Position numbers and translations under genes: made by a program. Of a DNA stretch of 64,000 bases, positions 21,417 to 33,376 are shown piece after piece. How positions within the stretch are numbered: position 1 is the stretch's first letter; every line of letters begins with the position of its first letter. Location: NCBI GenBank assembly GCA_963854835.1, contig OY978525.1:108322917-108386916 (forward strand), given 5' to 3'. Under the pieces are notes generated by a model that saw only the letters and a list, made by a program, of their open reading frames with translations, made no database searches and was not told the origin of the DNA. This DNA comes from Megamerina dolium (Eukaryota; Arthropoda; Insecta; Diptera; Megamerinidae).

Positions 21417-22990
21417 CGAGGGTGGTTCCAGAACTACCCGACCTAACATATAGATGGCGGCAGTAGTTTGAAAAAAATTACTTTGCTGAAAAGTGGCAAC
21501 CTTATAAAACATATGCTTTAAGTTTCAAGGCGGCACGTTGTTTAGTTTTTTTTTTGAACCATCGAAAGTTAACGACCTCAGTGAATTTGTAAACATCGAA
21601 AATATTGGTCATCGTTATGAAATTCAATACTTTCATTTGAAAGGTCTCAATCCAACGAATATTAAAGCCGAACTAGATTCTACTCTGGGGAGTGCTCCTT
21701 CGTTTATTACCATAAAATATTGGGTGGCCGAGTTTAAACGAAGTAAACCACAGTAGTGGTCAACCAATTGAGGTGGCCACGCCAGAAATGGTTAAGAAAA
21801 TCCACAAAATGGTATTGGATGATCGCCGGCTGAAGATGCTAGCTGAAATTACAGGCATTTCAAAAAGTGCTATACATCGTACTTACTTACTTACTTATGT
21901 GGCCATAACAACCGAATATCGATTTAGGCCGAAAATAACATGCTTCGCCAGTCATCTCTGTTCTTCGCTAGCTGGCGCCAGTTAGAAATTCCAAGCGCCG
22001 TCAGGTTCTCCAGTACTTGGTCTATCCACCGGAGGTTTGGTCTTCCTCTTCTACGTCGTCCTCCAGCGGGTTCCGAATATAACACCTTCTTAGCTGGAGC
22101 GTGTTCTTCCATTCGCTCGACATGACCTAGCCAGCGCAGCCGCTGGATTTTGATGCGCTTTACTATGTCAATATCGGCATATAGCTCGTACAGCTCATGG
22201 TTGTACCTTATTCGGTACTCGCCACCAACGCAAATAGGTCCAAAGATCCTGCGTAGGACCTTTCTCTCGAAAACGCCAAGCATTCGCTCATCCGAGATGG
22301 GAATTGTCCAGGCTTCAGCGCCATATGTTAGGACAGGCATGATGAGAGACTTGTAGAGCTATACATCGTATATTGACCGAAAATTTGGAGATCAAAAAGC
22401 TGTGTGCAAGATGGGTGCCGCGTTTGCTCACAATAGAACAAAAACAATGTTTCTATAGAGTGTTTGCGATGTTTCACAGTAATAAAGCCGAGCTTTTGAG
22501 TCGATTCATAACCATGGATTAGACATGGGTCCACCACCCACTTCACATCTGAGACAAAGGAGCAGTCAAAACAGTGGACTGAAAGGGGCGAATCGTGTCC
22601 AAAGAAGGCGAAGACATCCATCCATCTGCAGGCAAGGTTATGCGGGTATTATGCTGGTTTGTGCAGTATTTAAGTGATGAAATTAAACCAAAAAGGCCGC
22701 ATTTGGCGAAAAAGAAAGTGTTGTTTCATCAAGACCACCAACAGTTTCACTAGTTCACACATGGCTTGGTGCTAGAGGATTTGCAAACAATGAAGATGTG
22801 GTGGTCTGCAGTAGATGGCTATTTTAATGAGCTAAACAGTTCATACTATAAACAGGGAATCAAAGATATAGAATACCGCTGGGCAAAAGTGTATAGAGCT
22901 AAAAGGAGATTATGTTGAGAAATAAAGAAAAATGCTCCCAAATTTGTTGTGTTTTCTTTGTTAGGTCGGATAGTTCTGGGACCGTCTTCG
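21417..22990 (+). mobile_element. Mariner M1 (DD34D type), split by an RTE insertion
   Basis: The TIRs cgagggtggttccagaacta (21417 on) and the complementary tagttctgggaccgtcttcg (ending 22990) are flanked by TA (21415-21416, 22991-22992). The transposase starts EPSKVNDLSEFVNI near 21556, followed by the HTH SFITIKYWVAEFKR and VKKIHKMVLDDRRLKM. After the RTE insert it resumes with LTENLEIKKLCARWV, a first catalytic region reading MD-stop-TWVHH (GAG changed to TAG right after Asp 1), a second-Asp motif FHQD and then directly WWSAVDGYFNELNSSYYKQGI. The HPPYSPDLAPSDYF block with Asp 3 is deleted. It is dead from stops, deletion and insertion. Confidence 0.9.
21882..22358 (-). mobile_element. RTE 3' end, copy B
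   Basis: A 477 bp 5'-truncated RTE copy on the minus strand inside mariner M1, flanked by perfect 12 bp direct repeats ctatacatcgta (21870-21881, 22359-22370). Its 138-codon frame (21924-22340) covers LTYGAEAWTIPISDERMLG to the RTE C-terminus WRSMLFSA with no stop. The 3' tail is (TAAG)n on the minus strand. High similarity to copies D and E and the perfect duplication mark it as young. Confidence 0.93.
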
Positions 22991-22992
22991 TA

Positions 22993-25254
22993 ATATGAAA
23001 TTTGTCAGCAAAGTAACAAAAAAATTATTTATTAATAATAATATGAAGCATTTATTACAGCATAATGCAAAAAAGTCTTGCTTGAAAGTAGATGAAAGCG
23101 ATGCAGACAGTGGAAAGATCAGCATTGACGACAAGAAAGGTTCCACTGTGAATTTGATGACACTGGAAATGAATTCTAACACCTTAAAGACTTGATTAGA
23201 AGAAAATGTGACATAATTCATCGACAACAAATAATAACATACCTTTGAAGATTCAGCAAAAATTGAAAGAATTTACGAGGGATGTTGGACTTAGAGGTCT
23301 GTGAAAATTAAAGGACTCTGCTTTAAAATCAAAAATTTAGAAAATTATTGTTTTTTTGAAAAATACTGCTGAATTGTTCTTTGTGGCAATGAAAAAAATA
23401 TTTTTTTGATGCCAAGAATATGAAGCTTGAGGCTGCTTAATATACAACAACAACAATTCTATGCATAGTTGTATGGACCAATAACAATTGTTGACTTGTA
23501 TGTTATGTAAGGGGATGTGTGTGTGTATTATTCACTAAGCAATACCGCCAAGTATTGTTGCATGGTTGTTGTCACCATCGTTGGTGAATTATTAAGTTGT
23601 AGTTGAGAGTTTAAGTGCTGTGCGGTGATTTGTGTTAATGGCAATGGCAATGGCAATGGCGTCGGGCTGTGTGTTATATGGTGTGTCGCTATTTTCATGT
23701 TGGATAATTTGGATGATGAAAGAAATTTGCTATATGATATTTTTTTTTCCAATGTTTTGTGCATATTTTTTTTCGCACTTATTACTGCTGCCCATTATTA
23801 CGATTAAGTATAGGTATATTGCAAATATATATATATTTTAAATTGAACTATTTAGTTGTGTTAGTGATTTGATTTGAAAAATCATCATTTTATTTGTGAG
23901 TAATATTTTTCTTAATTATATCGTCGTCTTGGTCGTCTAACGATTCATCATTATGTTCACTTTCTAGTCATTGCAATTAAATATTCTTCATCATTAGTAT
24001 AATCCAACATTATGAAAATCAGCGAATTTTTTTTTTGTTTTTTTTTTTTTATTATTATTTATTTGCTCTTTCTCGAATAAAGTCACCAGATTTAATAAAT
24101 CACTTTAGTGCTTAGTACATTTATACTACTAAAGTCAGCGCAAAAAATAGAAATTTTTTTTTTTAAATCAAGAACGTAACAAAAAATGGATGAGGGAAAA
24201 AAAATCTAAAGTCAAAAGTCTAAATTAAGCCGTTTTTGTAATGCAAATTAAGAATGAAAGCGCAAAGAAATGCAAAATAATCCATTCTGTAGTATAATCT
24301 CAGTCGATTAAATCAACTTCATTCATTGTTATGCTCTTCAACTGCTATAGACTGAGACAGAACAACAACAACAACTAAAGCCAATGAACAGTAAAGCTAA
24401 GTGAGTAAGGAGAGTATGTATGTATATAGTATATATCTACTATGTTGCATAAATAGTAGATACACTATATATTTACTTAGTATATCAAATGCTTTTCTTA
24501 AGCTTTGTGATAATTATGCAATTTCTATCTATTCTATCCAAAACCACTTTACATTGCCACAAAGTGAAAAGCATTAAATTCAATTCAGAATTTGCATTTA
24601 TTTAATGCAAATGCAACAACAACAAATGCAAAAATAATACATGGATACAAGCGTAAAGGAAAAAATAAAATGAAACAACTTTAAGATACTAAAGGAGTAC
24701 TAAATAATGTGTACTTGTTGCAAGAAAATACGATAAGCCTCTTTTCAGAGTTATGAAAAAGAAAATATCTCCCTCTCTCTCTCTCTCTCTCCACCATAAA
24801 AGATAGATTTATAGAAAGCGACTATATTAAGTTATTTAAGTATCTTCATTTTCAGCCATCTAACTGTTGGTCATCGTTCATGGCATTTTTTAGAAATGAA
24901 TATCATACTGCTAAAACCAGAATTATTTGATATAATATTTCAACTTTCCAGAAGATACATATTTTGTAAAATAATACTTGAGTATTATTTTAGTTTTAAG
25001 CTTTTCGCCGGAAGAATGGGTATAGATCCCCCCTTGGCTGATAGATTAATTAAGAAAAATATATTTCGTAAGCTAATTACGAATTTCTACATGTTTTTTG
25101 AAACTATTTTTAAAATAATTTTAGAAGAAAGATTCCACGAAAATTGAGAAATCATATTTACAATTTAGATTTATTGTCCAATGTGCTCATGCCAAAAATA
25201 CCATTCCTTGTTTCTCATAAAATCATACAAAATTATAAAAATCAACAACCAATT
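22993..25254. other. AT-rich spacer, no gene seen
   Basis: Includes (TC)n at 24768-24792 and several T runs. The frame at 24896-25147 has no recognisable domain; the string atagatccccccttggc inside it (about 25021) resembles part of the hAT MITE at 51568-51745 and may be a relic of it. Confidence 0.5.
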
Positions 25255-25256
25255 TA

Positions 25257-26360
25257 CGATGGCGGTCCCAGAACTACCTACTACACAGAAGTAAGCGTAA
25301 GGAAAACACAAACAAATTTGGGAAAATTTTTCTTTATTTCTCAACATAATCTCCTTTTCCCACAGATATTCTATAGCTTTGATACCCTGTTTATAGTATG
25401 AATTGTCTAGCTCATTAAAATAGCCATCTACCGCATCTACCGCCATTCTTTCAAAATTTGGAAATAGAAAATAATCCGAAGAAGCTAAATCTGGCGAATA
25501 AGGTGCGCGCTGAAGCAATTCGAGCTTTAACTCCTTTTTGAAAATAATCAATAAAAATTATACAACGTGCATCCCAAAAAATAGACGCCATAACCTTGCC
25601 TGCAGATGGAACTGTCTTCGCCTACTTTGGACACGATTCTCCCCTTTCAGTCCACTGTTTTGACTGCTCCTTTGTCTCAGGTGTGAAGTCGTGGACCCAT
25701 GTCTCATCAATGGTTACGAATCGACGCAAACACTCGGCTTTATTACTGTGAAACATCGCCAAACACTCTATTGAAACATCTTCAGGACGTTGTTTTTGTA
25801 CTATTGTGAGCAAACGCGACACCCATCTTGCACACAGCTTTTTCATCTCCAAATTTTCGGTCAATATACGATGTATACCACTTTTTGAAATACTTATAAT
25901 TTCATCTAGCTCACGCATCTTCAGCCGGCGATTATCCAATACCATTTTGTGGATTTTCTTAACTGTTTCTGACGTGGCCACCACAATTGGTCGACCACTA
26001 TGGTGTTCATCTTGCCAGTTCGTACGACCTCGTTTAAATCCTGCCACCCAATATTTTATGGTCGTAAACGAAGGAGTAGGCTCTACCAGAGTAGAATCTA
26101 GTTCGTCTTTAATATTCGTTGGTCTACGACCTTTCAAATTGAATTGCATATGGGTGACCAATTTTTTTATGTTTACAAATTCACTGAGGTCATTAACTTT
26201 CGATGGCTCCAAAAAAAAAAAGAAAAAGAAAACTAAACAATGTGGCGCTTTGAAATTTAAAACATATGTTTTATAAAGTTGCCAATTTCCACCAAAGTAA
26301 TTTTTTTCAAACTACTGCCTCCATCTATATGTCAAGTCGGGTAGTTCTGGGACCGCATGC
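25257..26360 (-). mobile_element. Mariner M2 (DD34D type), same family as M1, opposite strand
   Basis: Left end cgatggcggtcccagaacta at 25257 (TA at 25255-25256); right end carries the complement, tagttctgggaccgc, to about 26356, with the outermost bases decayed. Encodes the M1-family transposase on the minus strand (25622-26212 plus a C-terminal piece 25300-25551). The sequence lies 2.3 kb from M1 in inverted orientation. Confidence 0.88.
25622..26212 (-). pseudogene. Mariner M2 transposase, N-terminal and first catalytic part
   Basis: Open for 196 codons. MEPSKVNDLSEFVNIKK begins the DNA-binding region; HTH 1 is near SFTTIKYWVAGFKRGRTNW, the GRP-type linker is HHSGRPIVV, HTH 2 is near MRELDEIISISKSGIHRIL, and the first catalytic Asp is in VTIDETWVHDFTPETKEQ. 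It ends by frameshift at ERGESCPK. On the far side (25300-25540) the same strand reads APYSPDLASSDYFLFPNF with Asp 3 and AVDGYFNELDNSYYKQGI. The block with the second Asp has been lost between them. Opposite to M1, which keeps the second Asp region and has lost the third. Confidence 0.85.
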
Positions 26361-26439
26361 GCTCTAAAGACTCGAAACTTTTTAATAGTTTGCGTCACTA
26401 GAAAATGATCATGCGAGAGGATCATCTGTCATCTGTCAG

Positions 26440-27330
26440 GTTTGAGTGATGCTAATTTCGCCGTTGATGGGACAAACTTCGAGCAACCATTGCAGAAATG
26501 GTTTCCCACATCTGCTCCTTCAGTGGTTTAGTGAGTTTAAAATGGGTCGAATGAGCATCGACGGCGCACCTGCGCTCTAGAAGGCCTAAAATCGTTTTGA
26601 GCGATGGCAAAGTGAAGATGCGTCTGTTAGCTGAGACCATTGGTATTTCAAAAGAATGGGTAATATACATTTTGCACGATGTTTTGGAGATGGAAAAGTT
26701 ATCGGCATGATAAGTGCCGCATTTGCTGACCATCGAACGGTACCATAGCGGTGTTGCAGCAGGTTAATTGAGCAAAGTTTTTTCTGTATCTTTTGTGATG
26801 AAGAATGAAACATGGCTCCATAGCCATATGTTTGAGTTCAATAGGCAGTCTGCAAACCGGCTGGAAAGCTACAAAAGCCGATCAAAGTGACTAAAGTAGG
26901 GACTCAGTAGGAAAGGTTTTGGCCTTCATTTTTGTGATGACAAGAGCCCCAGTAGAGTACTATGCAATGTTATTGGACAAACTGGACGATGAAATAAAAA
27001 AAAACAGCGTCATATAGCGAAGTAAAAGTTCTGTAGCATCATGATAATGCGCCGGCATACACGTCTTTGAGCGCAATGACCAAATTGAAGAAATTACGAT
27101 GAGAATTGGTTGCACATATACTGTATTCTTCAGACTTGGCTACCAGTGCATATTATCTGCTTCCAAACCTCAGATCGAATAAGGAAGTTATCGAAAAAAT
27201 CGGGACGTATTTCAAAATTTTGGACGTCTACTGTTATACCAAGTGTATTGCTCTCGATGGCAACTATGTTGAGGAGTAAATAGAACTTTGCCCGAAAAAC
27301 GCTTGTTTCAATAAAAAATCCCGCGATTTT
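26440..27330 (+). pseudogene. Mariner M3 (DD34D type), decayed
   Basis: Plus-strand relic next to M2. Readable blocks are VKMRLLAETIGISKEWVIYIL (HTH, about 26610-26675), NETWLHSHMFEFNRQSAN in which the first catalytic Asp appears as Asn or is lost, HHDNAPAYTSLSAMTKLKK with the second Asp (about 27033-27090), and LYSSDLATSAYYLLPNL where the third Asp position reads Ala (about 27120-27170). The C-terminus CIALDGNYVEE ends at a stop near 27281. Several frameshifts occur. TIRs were not found. Confidence 0.8.
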
Positions 27331-27376
27331 TTAGCACATGTCGTATGTTCAGATTTCGACACATATTTCTACTAGG

Positions 27377-27550
27377 CAGTGACGTAGCCAGGGGTGGGGA
27401 ACAGGGGCATAAACCACCCCATGTCTGATGGAGTTGTTAAAAGAGAAAAATAATAATATATAGATATTTTAAAAATCATAAATTCGAATTTTTTACTTAT
27501 ACATCATTTTCATCTTATCGCCCCTTGCCAAAATTCTGGCTACGCCACTG
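27377..27550. mobile_element. hAT-type MITE, copy 1
   Basis: A 174 bp element with TIRs cagtgacgtagccagg / ctggctacgccactg and an 8 bp flanking duplication ctactagg (27369-27376) versus ctactatg (27551-27558), one mismatch. No coding capacity. Same family as 51568-51745. Confidence 0.88.
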
Positions 27551-27558
27551 CTACTATG

Positions 27559-29085
27559 AGTAAAAAAAATCTTCAGAAGAAAAGGAATCCAAACAGTAAT
27601 GGACTAGACTGCTTTTATAATGTAGAGCTAGAATTGGATTCTTGGACATCAGTATTTGCACTTGAGCATGCTTGATTCTCCATCTGTTTTTAATGGCATA
27701 AGTTGGTCATATCCAAAAAAATTGACGAAAAAGCGAAAATTTGAAAAAAATTTGATGTTGTGATAAAACTCCTCTCAAAACACTTTGTTTAAAAAACGCA
27801 TTAATATATAGTCATAATGATTTTTAATAGATGAGCCGAACTGGAATAATTCCGAGCCTCATTTTGTTTTTTGGCCACGAAAACTGTGAAATGGCTTCGA
27901 ATCAAAAAACTTTTTTTTGTTTGTCATTTCAAAGTAGTGTGCTTCAAATACGAATTGTAGCAATTTATATCTCGAAAACTTCTCTTGCCTTGTGTTATTA
28001 GCATAAAAATTAATGCCAATGAAATGGTAGATTTTTCCAAAAGGCATTAAAATGGACAAATTCTTATATTCCTCAAATTTTAAAAATTATTTAATAATAA
28101 ACTCAATTCGACATTTCCAATATATAAATATGAATATACAACCTAAGTATGTGGGTATATATTACATATGATATACAAGTATATGCATCACAATGAATAT
28201 TACAGTCCACAAACACACACACACACACACACACATAGTAATATATTTTTAGCTATCGTACATATGAATATCAATTGAAACTTACAACTCATATTGGTAA
28301 CCATATTTCTAATTTTGTTGCACAAATGCCGCAAGTAAATTGAAAAACTTTGTCAATTGCTGCATACTACTACTACTACCACCAATACTTATGATTATGA
28401 CAATGATAATGATGGTGATGATCATGATGATGATGATTGAAAAACTATCACACAAATTATACAATATATGACATATAAAATTTCAAATGAAAACTAATAT
28501 TAGCGAAAGTTATGCAAATTGCATATGAGTTGCAAATACATATAAACTATATGTGGCAATTGCAGGAGTAAATGCGATATCAGTAACTTTAATATTGGCA
28601 AAAGCATAAAAATTAGTTTTGTTAAAACAAAAAAATAGACGCTCTCATTGTGTAATAGGAATTCAATATATCCGTAATAATAAATATACTTGAGCTGATT
28701 TAGTTGATATAGATATTTACATTTACATATATAAGCAGAAATTGAAATGTTTGAAATGTTTGAATTATATGGGATATAGTTTAGTATAAAATAGCAATAG
28801 ATATTGATTCAGAATTTATAATTCTAAGAAATTGCATTTAATTTCGAGCTCCAATTACCTAACATATTACTTCCAAGTACATACTTCTTTATCAAGCTTT
28901 TACTATACAATTGGCTATATGTATCTCAGAACAATTTGCTTTAAAGATAATAAAAAACTAGAATAATTTTTTAGGGGGATCAAAGTTTTCCCCATTAGTA
29001 TTCAGCAATCTTATAGAGAAAATTATGGAAAAGATTTTTATGGCTCAAAAAATCGAAAAAAATTTTATGATTTTTTTTTTTATGT
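27559..29085. other. AT-rich spacer, no gene seen
   Basis: Includes (AC)n at 28213-28235 and an ATG/GAT run near 28400-28436. No gene supported. Confidence 0.5.
28213..28235. repeat. (AC)n microsatellite
   Basis: Uninterrupted dinucleotide run. Confidence 0.95.
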
Positions 29086-29480
29086 ACATAATTTTAACAA
29101 TTTTTCTGCAAAATTTCATAGAGATCGGGGCACTAGTACCTAAGATACAGCCGTTCATAGCGAGCGGTGTCCATAACTACCTAATGTCCACCTAAAATTT
29201 TAAACTCGATTATCTCGGAAACGCATTTTTGAGAAAAGGTCATTGCGGTGAGCACGATATCTCGGTAACCACTACATCGATCGATTTGAAATTTTGGCGG
29301 ATTGTTTATATATACAATGGCTAGTTTGTGAACGAAGGAATTTTATTTTCGAAAAATTTTTCTATTTTTTTTTTGGGGCAAAAAACTAAATTATTCGACC
29401 TCGATAAATCGACTTTTTTGAAAAAAATATCACTGTAACTGTAAACATTTTTTTTTTCGTAAAATCCTTCGTTCACGAAC
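29086..29480. other. Unclassified block, possible element relic
   Basis: Less AT-rich block with strings such as tatctcggaaacgc, gatatctcggtaacc and gatttgaaattttggc, the style of long noncoding dipteran repeats like the one at 33377-34633. No ends or frames recognised. Confidence 0.3.
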
Positions 29481-29754
29481 TAGGTAACACTATATACTAA
29501 CGTAATTTTTCTTTTTTTTCAGTTGAGCCGTTTCCTTGTTTTCATGTTCACCGTTAGCCACTACTGAAAAAAGGAGTTCTGCGGCAAGGACTATAACTTC
29601 CAGAATTATTAAAATTTTCACTTGAAATTTTATATGAATTTACTTAAGGACACGTACGTTAATAAAATTTGTATTGTATTTGAATAAAACAATGGTAACA
29701 TGCTTAAAAAAAAATAAATAAAAACCCTGTATTTCTCTGGAGAAAAAGGTATAT

Positions 29755-29900
29755 AACCCCTTAACTTGCTACCTCTCGCATATGTGGGTCATTTTGACGC
29801 CTATTTTAAAAAATCATAAAAATATCCATAAAAAAGGAAAATAACGGTTTAAAATGAATCACAAAAATATTGCTCATAATATTTCACTCTAAAACCTTTG
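29755..29900. repeat. Unclassified repeat family T, partial copy 3
   Basis: Contains aaccccttaac, gtgggtcattttgacgcc and gtttaaaatgaatcacaaaaatatt...atttcact, in the same order as the T core at 12.5 and 19.4 kb. More diverged and single. Confidence 0.5.
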
Positions 29901-30260
29901 AACACATTAAAACTCGAAAAAATGTTTAGCACTTCCTTAATGCCTTGCCGTGTGATAATTTTGTGAGAAAGTGAAAGTGAATTTTCGTCAAATGCAAATC
30001 CCATAATAAGATTGCTGAACACATCCCATATCTCAGAAGTAAGAATCACATGATTTAATGAGCCGATTTGCTGTGAGAATGCAGCGAATGGTGAAAACTT
30101 TGACCCCTCCCCAAAAAAAAATTAGTTCAATCAAGCTTTCAACTGTATCAGAATCCGTTGTCAGAACCTTTGTTTTAAGTTTAAACCGCCAGAACTTCAA
30201 TAGTTTTCACCACAAAATAACCATATTCTGCATGTCTGCATATTCTGCATTCTGCAGTCG

Positions 30261-30990
30261 TTGGATGCTAATACCCATAATTTATCAATAGCTCAAAAAA
30301 AGTCTCGCGTCGATTGGTGTAAGAAAATGCTTAAAAATTTCGACGGTGGTGCTTCAAAAGTCGTGTATAAAATTGTGACGGGTGACAAATCATGGATGTA
30401 TGCAAATGAACCGGAAACAAAACAACAATCGACCGTGTGGGTGTTCCAAAACGAGCCAAATCCAACAAAAGTTTTTCGGGCCCGCAGCACATCGAAGCAA
30501 ATGGTCGCCTAATACTTCGGCCGAATGGATCATGTGACCACTGTTCCGCTTGAGCAACGTAGGACGGTCAATTCTGAGTGTTATACAACCATTTGTTTGC
30601 CGGAAGTCTTCAGAGAAATTCGCAAAACCAATCGCCAAAGACAAATCATCATTCTCCATCATGACAATGCGAGCTCTCACACATCTCGTCAAACAGGTGA
30701 ATTTTTGAGCAGTCAAAACATCGAATTGATGACTCACCATCCATACAGTCCTGATTTGGCACCCATTGATTTCTTTTTGTTTCCGAATATCAAAGCTTAA
30801 CTGCGTGGTCTACGATTTACGAGCGACAAAGAAGCAGCTAAAGCATTCAAAAACCATGTTTTGGAAGTGTCTCAAGAGAAATGGAAAAACTGCTAAGACA
30901 AATGGTGTTAACGAATGCAAAAGTGCATTGATCATCATTGTGAATATTTTGAAAAGCAATAAAGCCATTTTCATTTAAAAATGTTTGTTA
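30261..30990 (+). pseudogene. Mariner M4 (DD34D type), catalytic domain with stops
   Basis: A single reading frame from about 30261 to 30975 covers the end of the DNA-binding region (SIAQKKSRVDWCKKMLKN) and the whole catalytic domain. All three Asp remain: TGDKSWMYANEPETKQQ, ILHHDNASSHTSRQT and HHPYSPDLAPIDFFLFPN, the last two 34 residues apart, which makes it a canonical DD34D mariner. Stops at 30510-30512, 30798-30800 and two more near 30890-30910 kill it, but no frameshift was seen in this part. The C-terminal RMQKCIDHHCEYFEKQ is present. The N-terminal half upstream of 30255 is unrecognisable. TIRs not identified. Confidence 0.85.
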
Positions 30991-31831
30991 TTATTTGCTA
31001 TTCCCGAAATATATATAGTAGCCCTCGTATATATGTTTCTTGTGCAGTGTAGAATTCGCTCGGCCCTGGCAGACTTTGAGCTCATTTTTTTTGGAATAGT
31101 GTAATTAATTTGTTTTTTTTTTTTTTTGCATTAAACAACTGAATTAATGTCTAAATAGAAAGAATATTGCAAAAATTTTGCAATTTTCTCTAAATAAAAT
31201 TTGTAAATTTTGAATTTTTTTGCAAAACAGCATATTAATTCTCATGAGAAGATTACATATATACTATATCTGAATAAATATTTTGCATTGTTTGAAAGAT
31301 TGTATCAACTACAATATAATTTTTGCAACAATAAGCAATTTGATATTTACATAAAAAATTTAAAAAAAAAAAAAAAAAAACTTATTTACATTAAAATTGT
31401 ATATACTCGTATATTCATGAATGTCAACGCAACTTATTGTTGTTAATTTTAATATTACAAATTTTTTTATGATCACAGTTTATGCAATGGAATTGCTATA
31501 ATTTTTGGTTTTATTACTATTTCTTTTTTTTTTTTTGGAATGCATATACTCGTACATAATATTACAATCTCTGTGCGCCACTGTATGTAGAATATGTATT
31601 ATTTATGTACAAAATATATATATATATATATCTATGCAAATATATATAGTATAGCATAGCATAGTATAGTGTAATACATAGCGTAGCGTGTGGTAAAAAT
31701 ATGATAACCGCATGCTGTTGTTGGCAACAACAACAACAAAGCAACCAAATGTATGATACTATGATGTATATAATGCATATATACGTAGCTAGCAGTTATT
31801 TGTTGTAATTCATTTGTTATTTGTTTATTAT

Positions 31832-31834
<3 letters not shown>

Positions 31835-31873
<39 letters not shown>
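31835..31873. repeat. (CTG)13 microsatellite
   Basis: Thirteen uninterrupted CTG units; no open frame of interest through it. Confidence 0.95.
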
Positions 31874-31876
<3 letters not shown>

Positions 31877-32454
31877 TCTACTTTATAATAATAATAATTT
31901 TATGCGCCATCATACATATGTACTCATATTTTTTCTCATAACAATTTTTTTATTTTTTTTTTTTATTTTTGAATTCTAGGTACTACGGACACAACGGACA
32001 GAAACACACTCATTTATTCATATATAGAAATATTTGTTCCATAGCTAAAAATGCATTTAACATTTAGCAGTATTCATGTTCTATATTTTATTATTATTAT
32101 TATTTGTTGTTGATGTTGGTCTTGTTACCTGCTGTTTATTCTTTCCACACTTTTATGGAAATTTTTTATTTAGATAGTCACACTATATAAAATTCATACG
32201 GCTTCTGTAGTTTATAACAAATTTAGTGTTAATTTATTTGAATTTTAGTTTCTAACATTAAATCAAATGTGCATATAAAGAAAATAGTAAAAACATAATA
32301 TATACTTTACTCGATTGCTATACCCTGTATATTCAAAACACGTACATACATAAACGAATAGAACCAGCATAGAAAATTTGAAATTATTGTTACAAAGACT
32401 TAAATGCCTGAAATCGTGCTTATATGTATATATACAATACACATATGTATATAT

Positions 32455-32547
32455 ACATATGTATAGATACATATGTATATATACATATGTATGTATATAT
32501 ACATATGTATAGATACATATGTATATATACATATGTATGTATATATG
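32455..32547. repeat. 46 bp palindromic tandem repeat, two units
   Basis: A 46 bp unit beginning acatatgtatagatacat and made of the palindromic pieces acatatgt/atatat is repeated twice head to tail, with further partial units to the left (from about 32428). Confidence 0.8.
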
Positions 32548-33256
32548 CATTATAAATGAACAACATGATCGTATTTCTCAAATATTTACAACCAAAGCTT
32601 CAACCAAAGATACACACATACACACACACATATATAAGAAAGGCATAATGGAATACATGGATATAAACTTTCATTATATTCAAAGTCAAACAGGATGCCA
32701 AACATTTCTTCTTTTTATACTCTCCTATATGGTATATTGATGTGTGAGTGTGCATACAATATTGTATGTATTATATATTGTACACCAGCATAATTGTCAT
32801 CAACATAAAAATCACATAAAATCTGTTTGTTGTTGTTATTGTTGTTGTTGTTGTACCACTGCGTTCGTGAGGTCATTTATTTGTGTAATAGGTTCATATG
32901 TATACATATGTTTATAAGCATATGTTGCTATATATGTAGACATATGTGTATCCCATCCTTAACATATGCTGAGCTTTCAAAAACATATACGCGCGCACAC
33001 ACACACATGCACACACACACTAAACTGACATTGGAAGAAATAACTTGAACGAAACTATCATGATTACTGTCGTATTAACATCCGGAAGTTATTTCAATGT
33101 CGACATATACAAATCCCTGCAGTCCATGTGTGAGTCAATTTCATCTTGTAATGAGTTACGACATTAGAATGATGACAGTTTGACCTATGAAAGATACATG
33201 TATTTAGAAAGAACTTGCCGATAGCATAAAGAAAGTTTTTTCAACATAAAAATTGG

Positions 33257-33322
33257 AACTAGTTCATAACTAGTTCATAACTAGTCCATAGCTAGTTCAT
33301 AACTAGTTCACAACTAGTTCAA
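33257..33322. repeat. 11 bp minisatellite, six units
   Basis: Six head-to-tail units of aactagttcat (33257, 33268, 33279, 33290, 33301, 33312) with at most two changes each. Every unit holds CTAG; five hold the palindrome aactagtt in whole or nearly so. A related string ctagaactagtcc follows at 33334. Confidence 0.95.
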
Positions 33323-33376
33323 AGGGTAATGAAGCTAGAACTAGTCCAACGAATGCTTCTATATTGCAGGTTTTTT

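Larger units (their letters stand above)
31000..33250. other. AT-rich spacer with microsatellites, no gene seen
   Basis: Holds (TA)n near 31614-31631, (CTG)13, an ATG-rich palindromic satellite at 32455-32547, (TTG)n near 32826-32854 and CA runs near 32994-33020. No supported gene. Confidence 0.5.

Noticed and set aside
22995..23195. 66-codon Lys/Asp-rich frame
   Set aside because: No family resemblance and an equally long antisense frame over the same bases.
24896..25147. 83-codon frame as a gene
   Set aside because: No domain; contains a string resembling a MITE; AT-rich chance frame likely.
31835..31873. Poly-Leu/Ala/Cys frame from (CTG)13
   Set aside because: No flanking coding sequence; microsatellite only.
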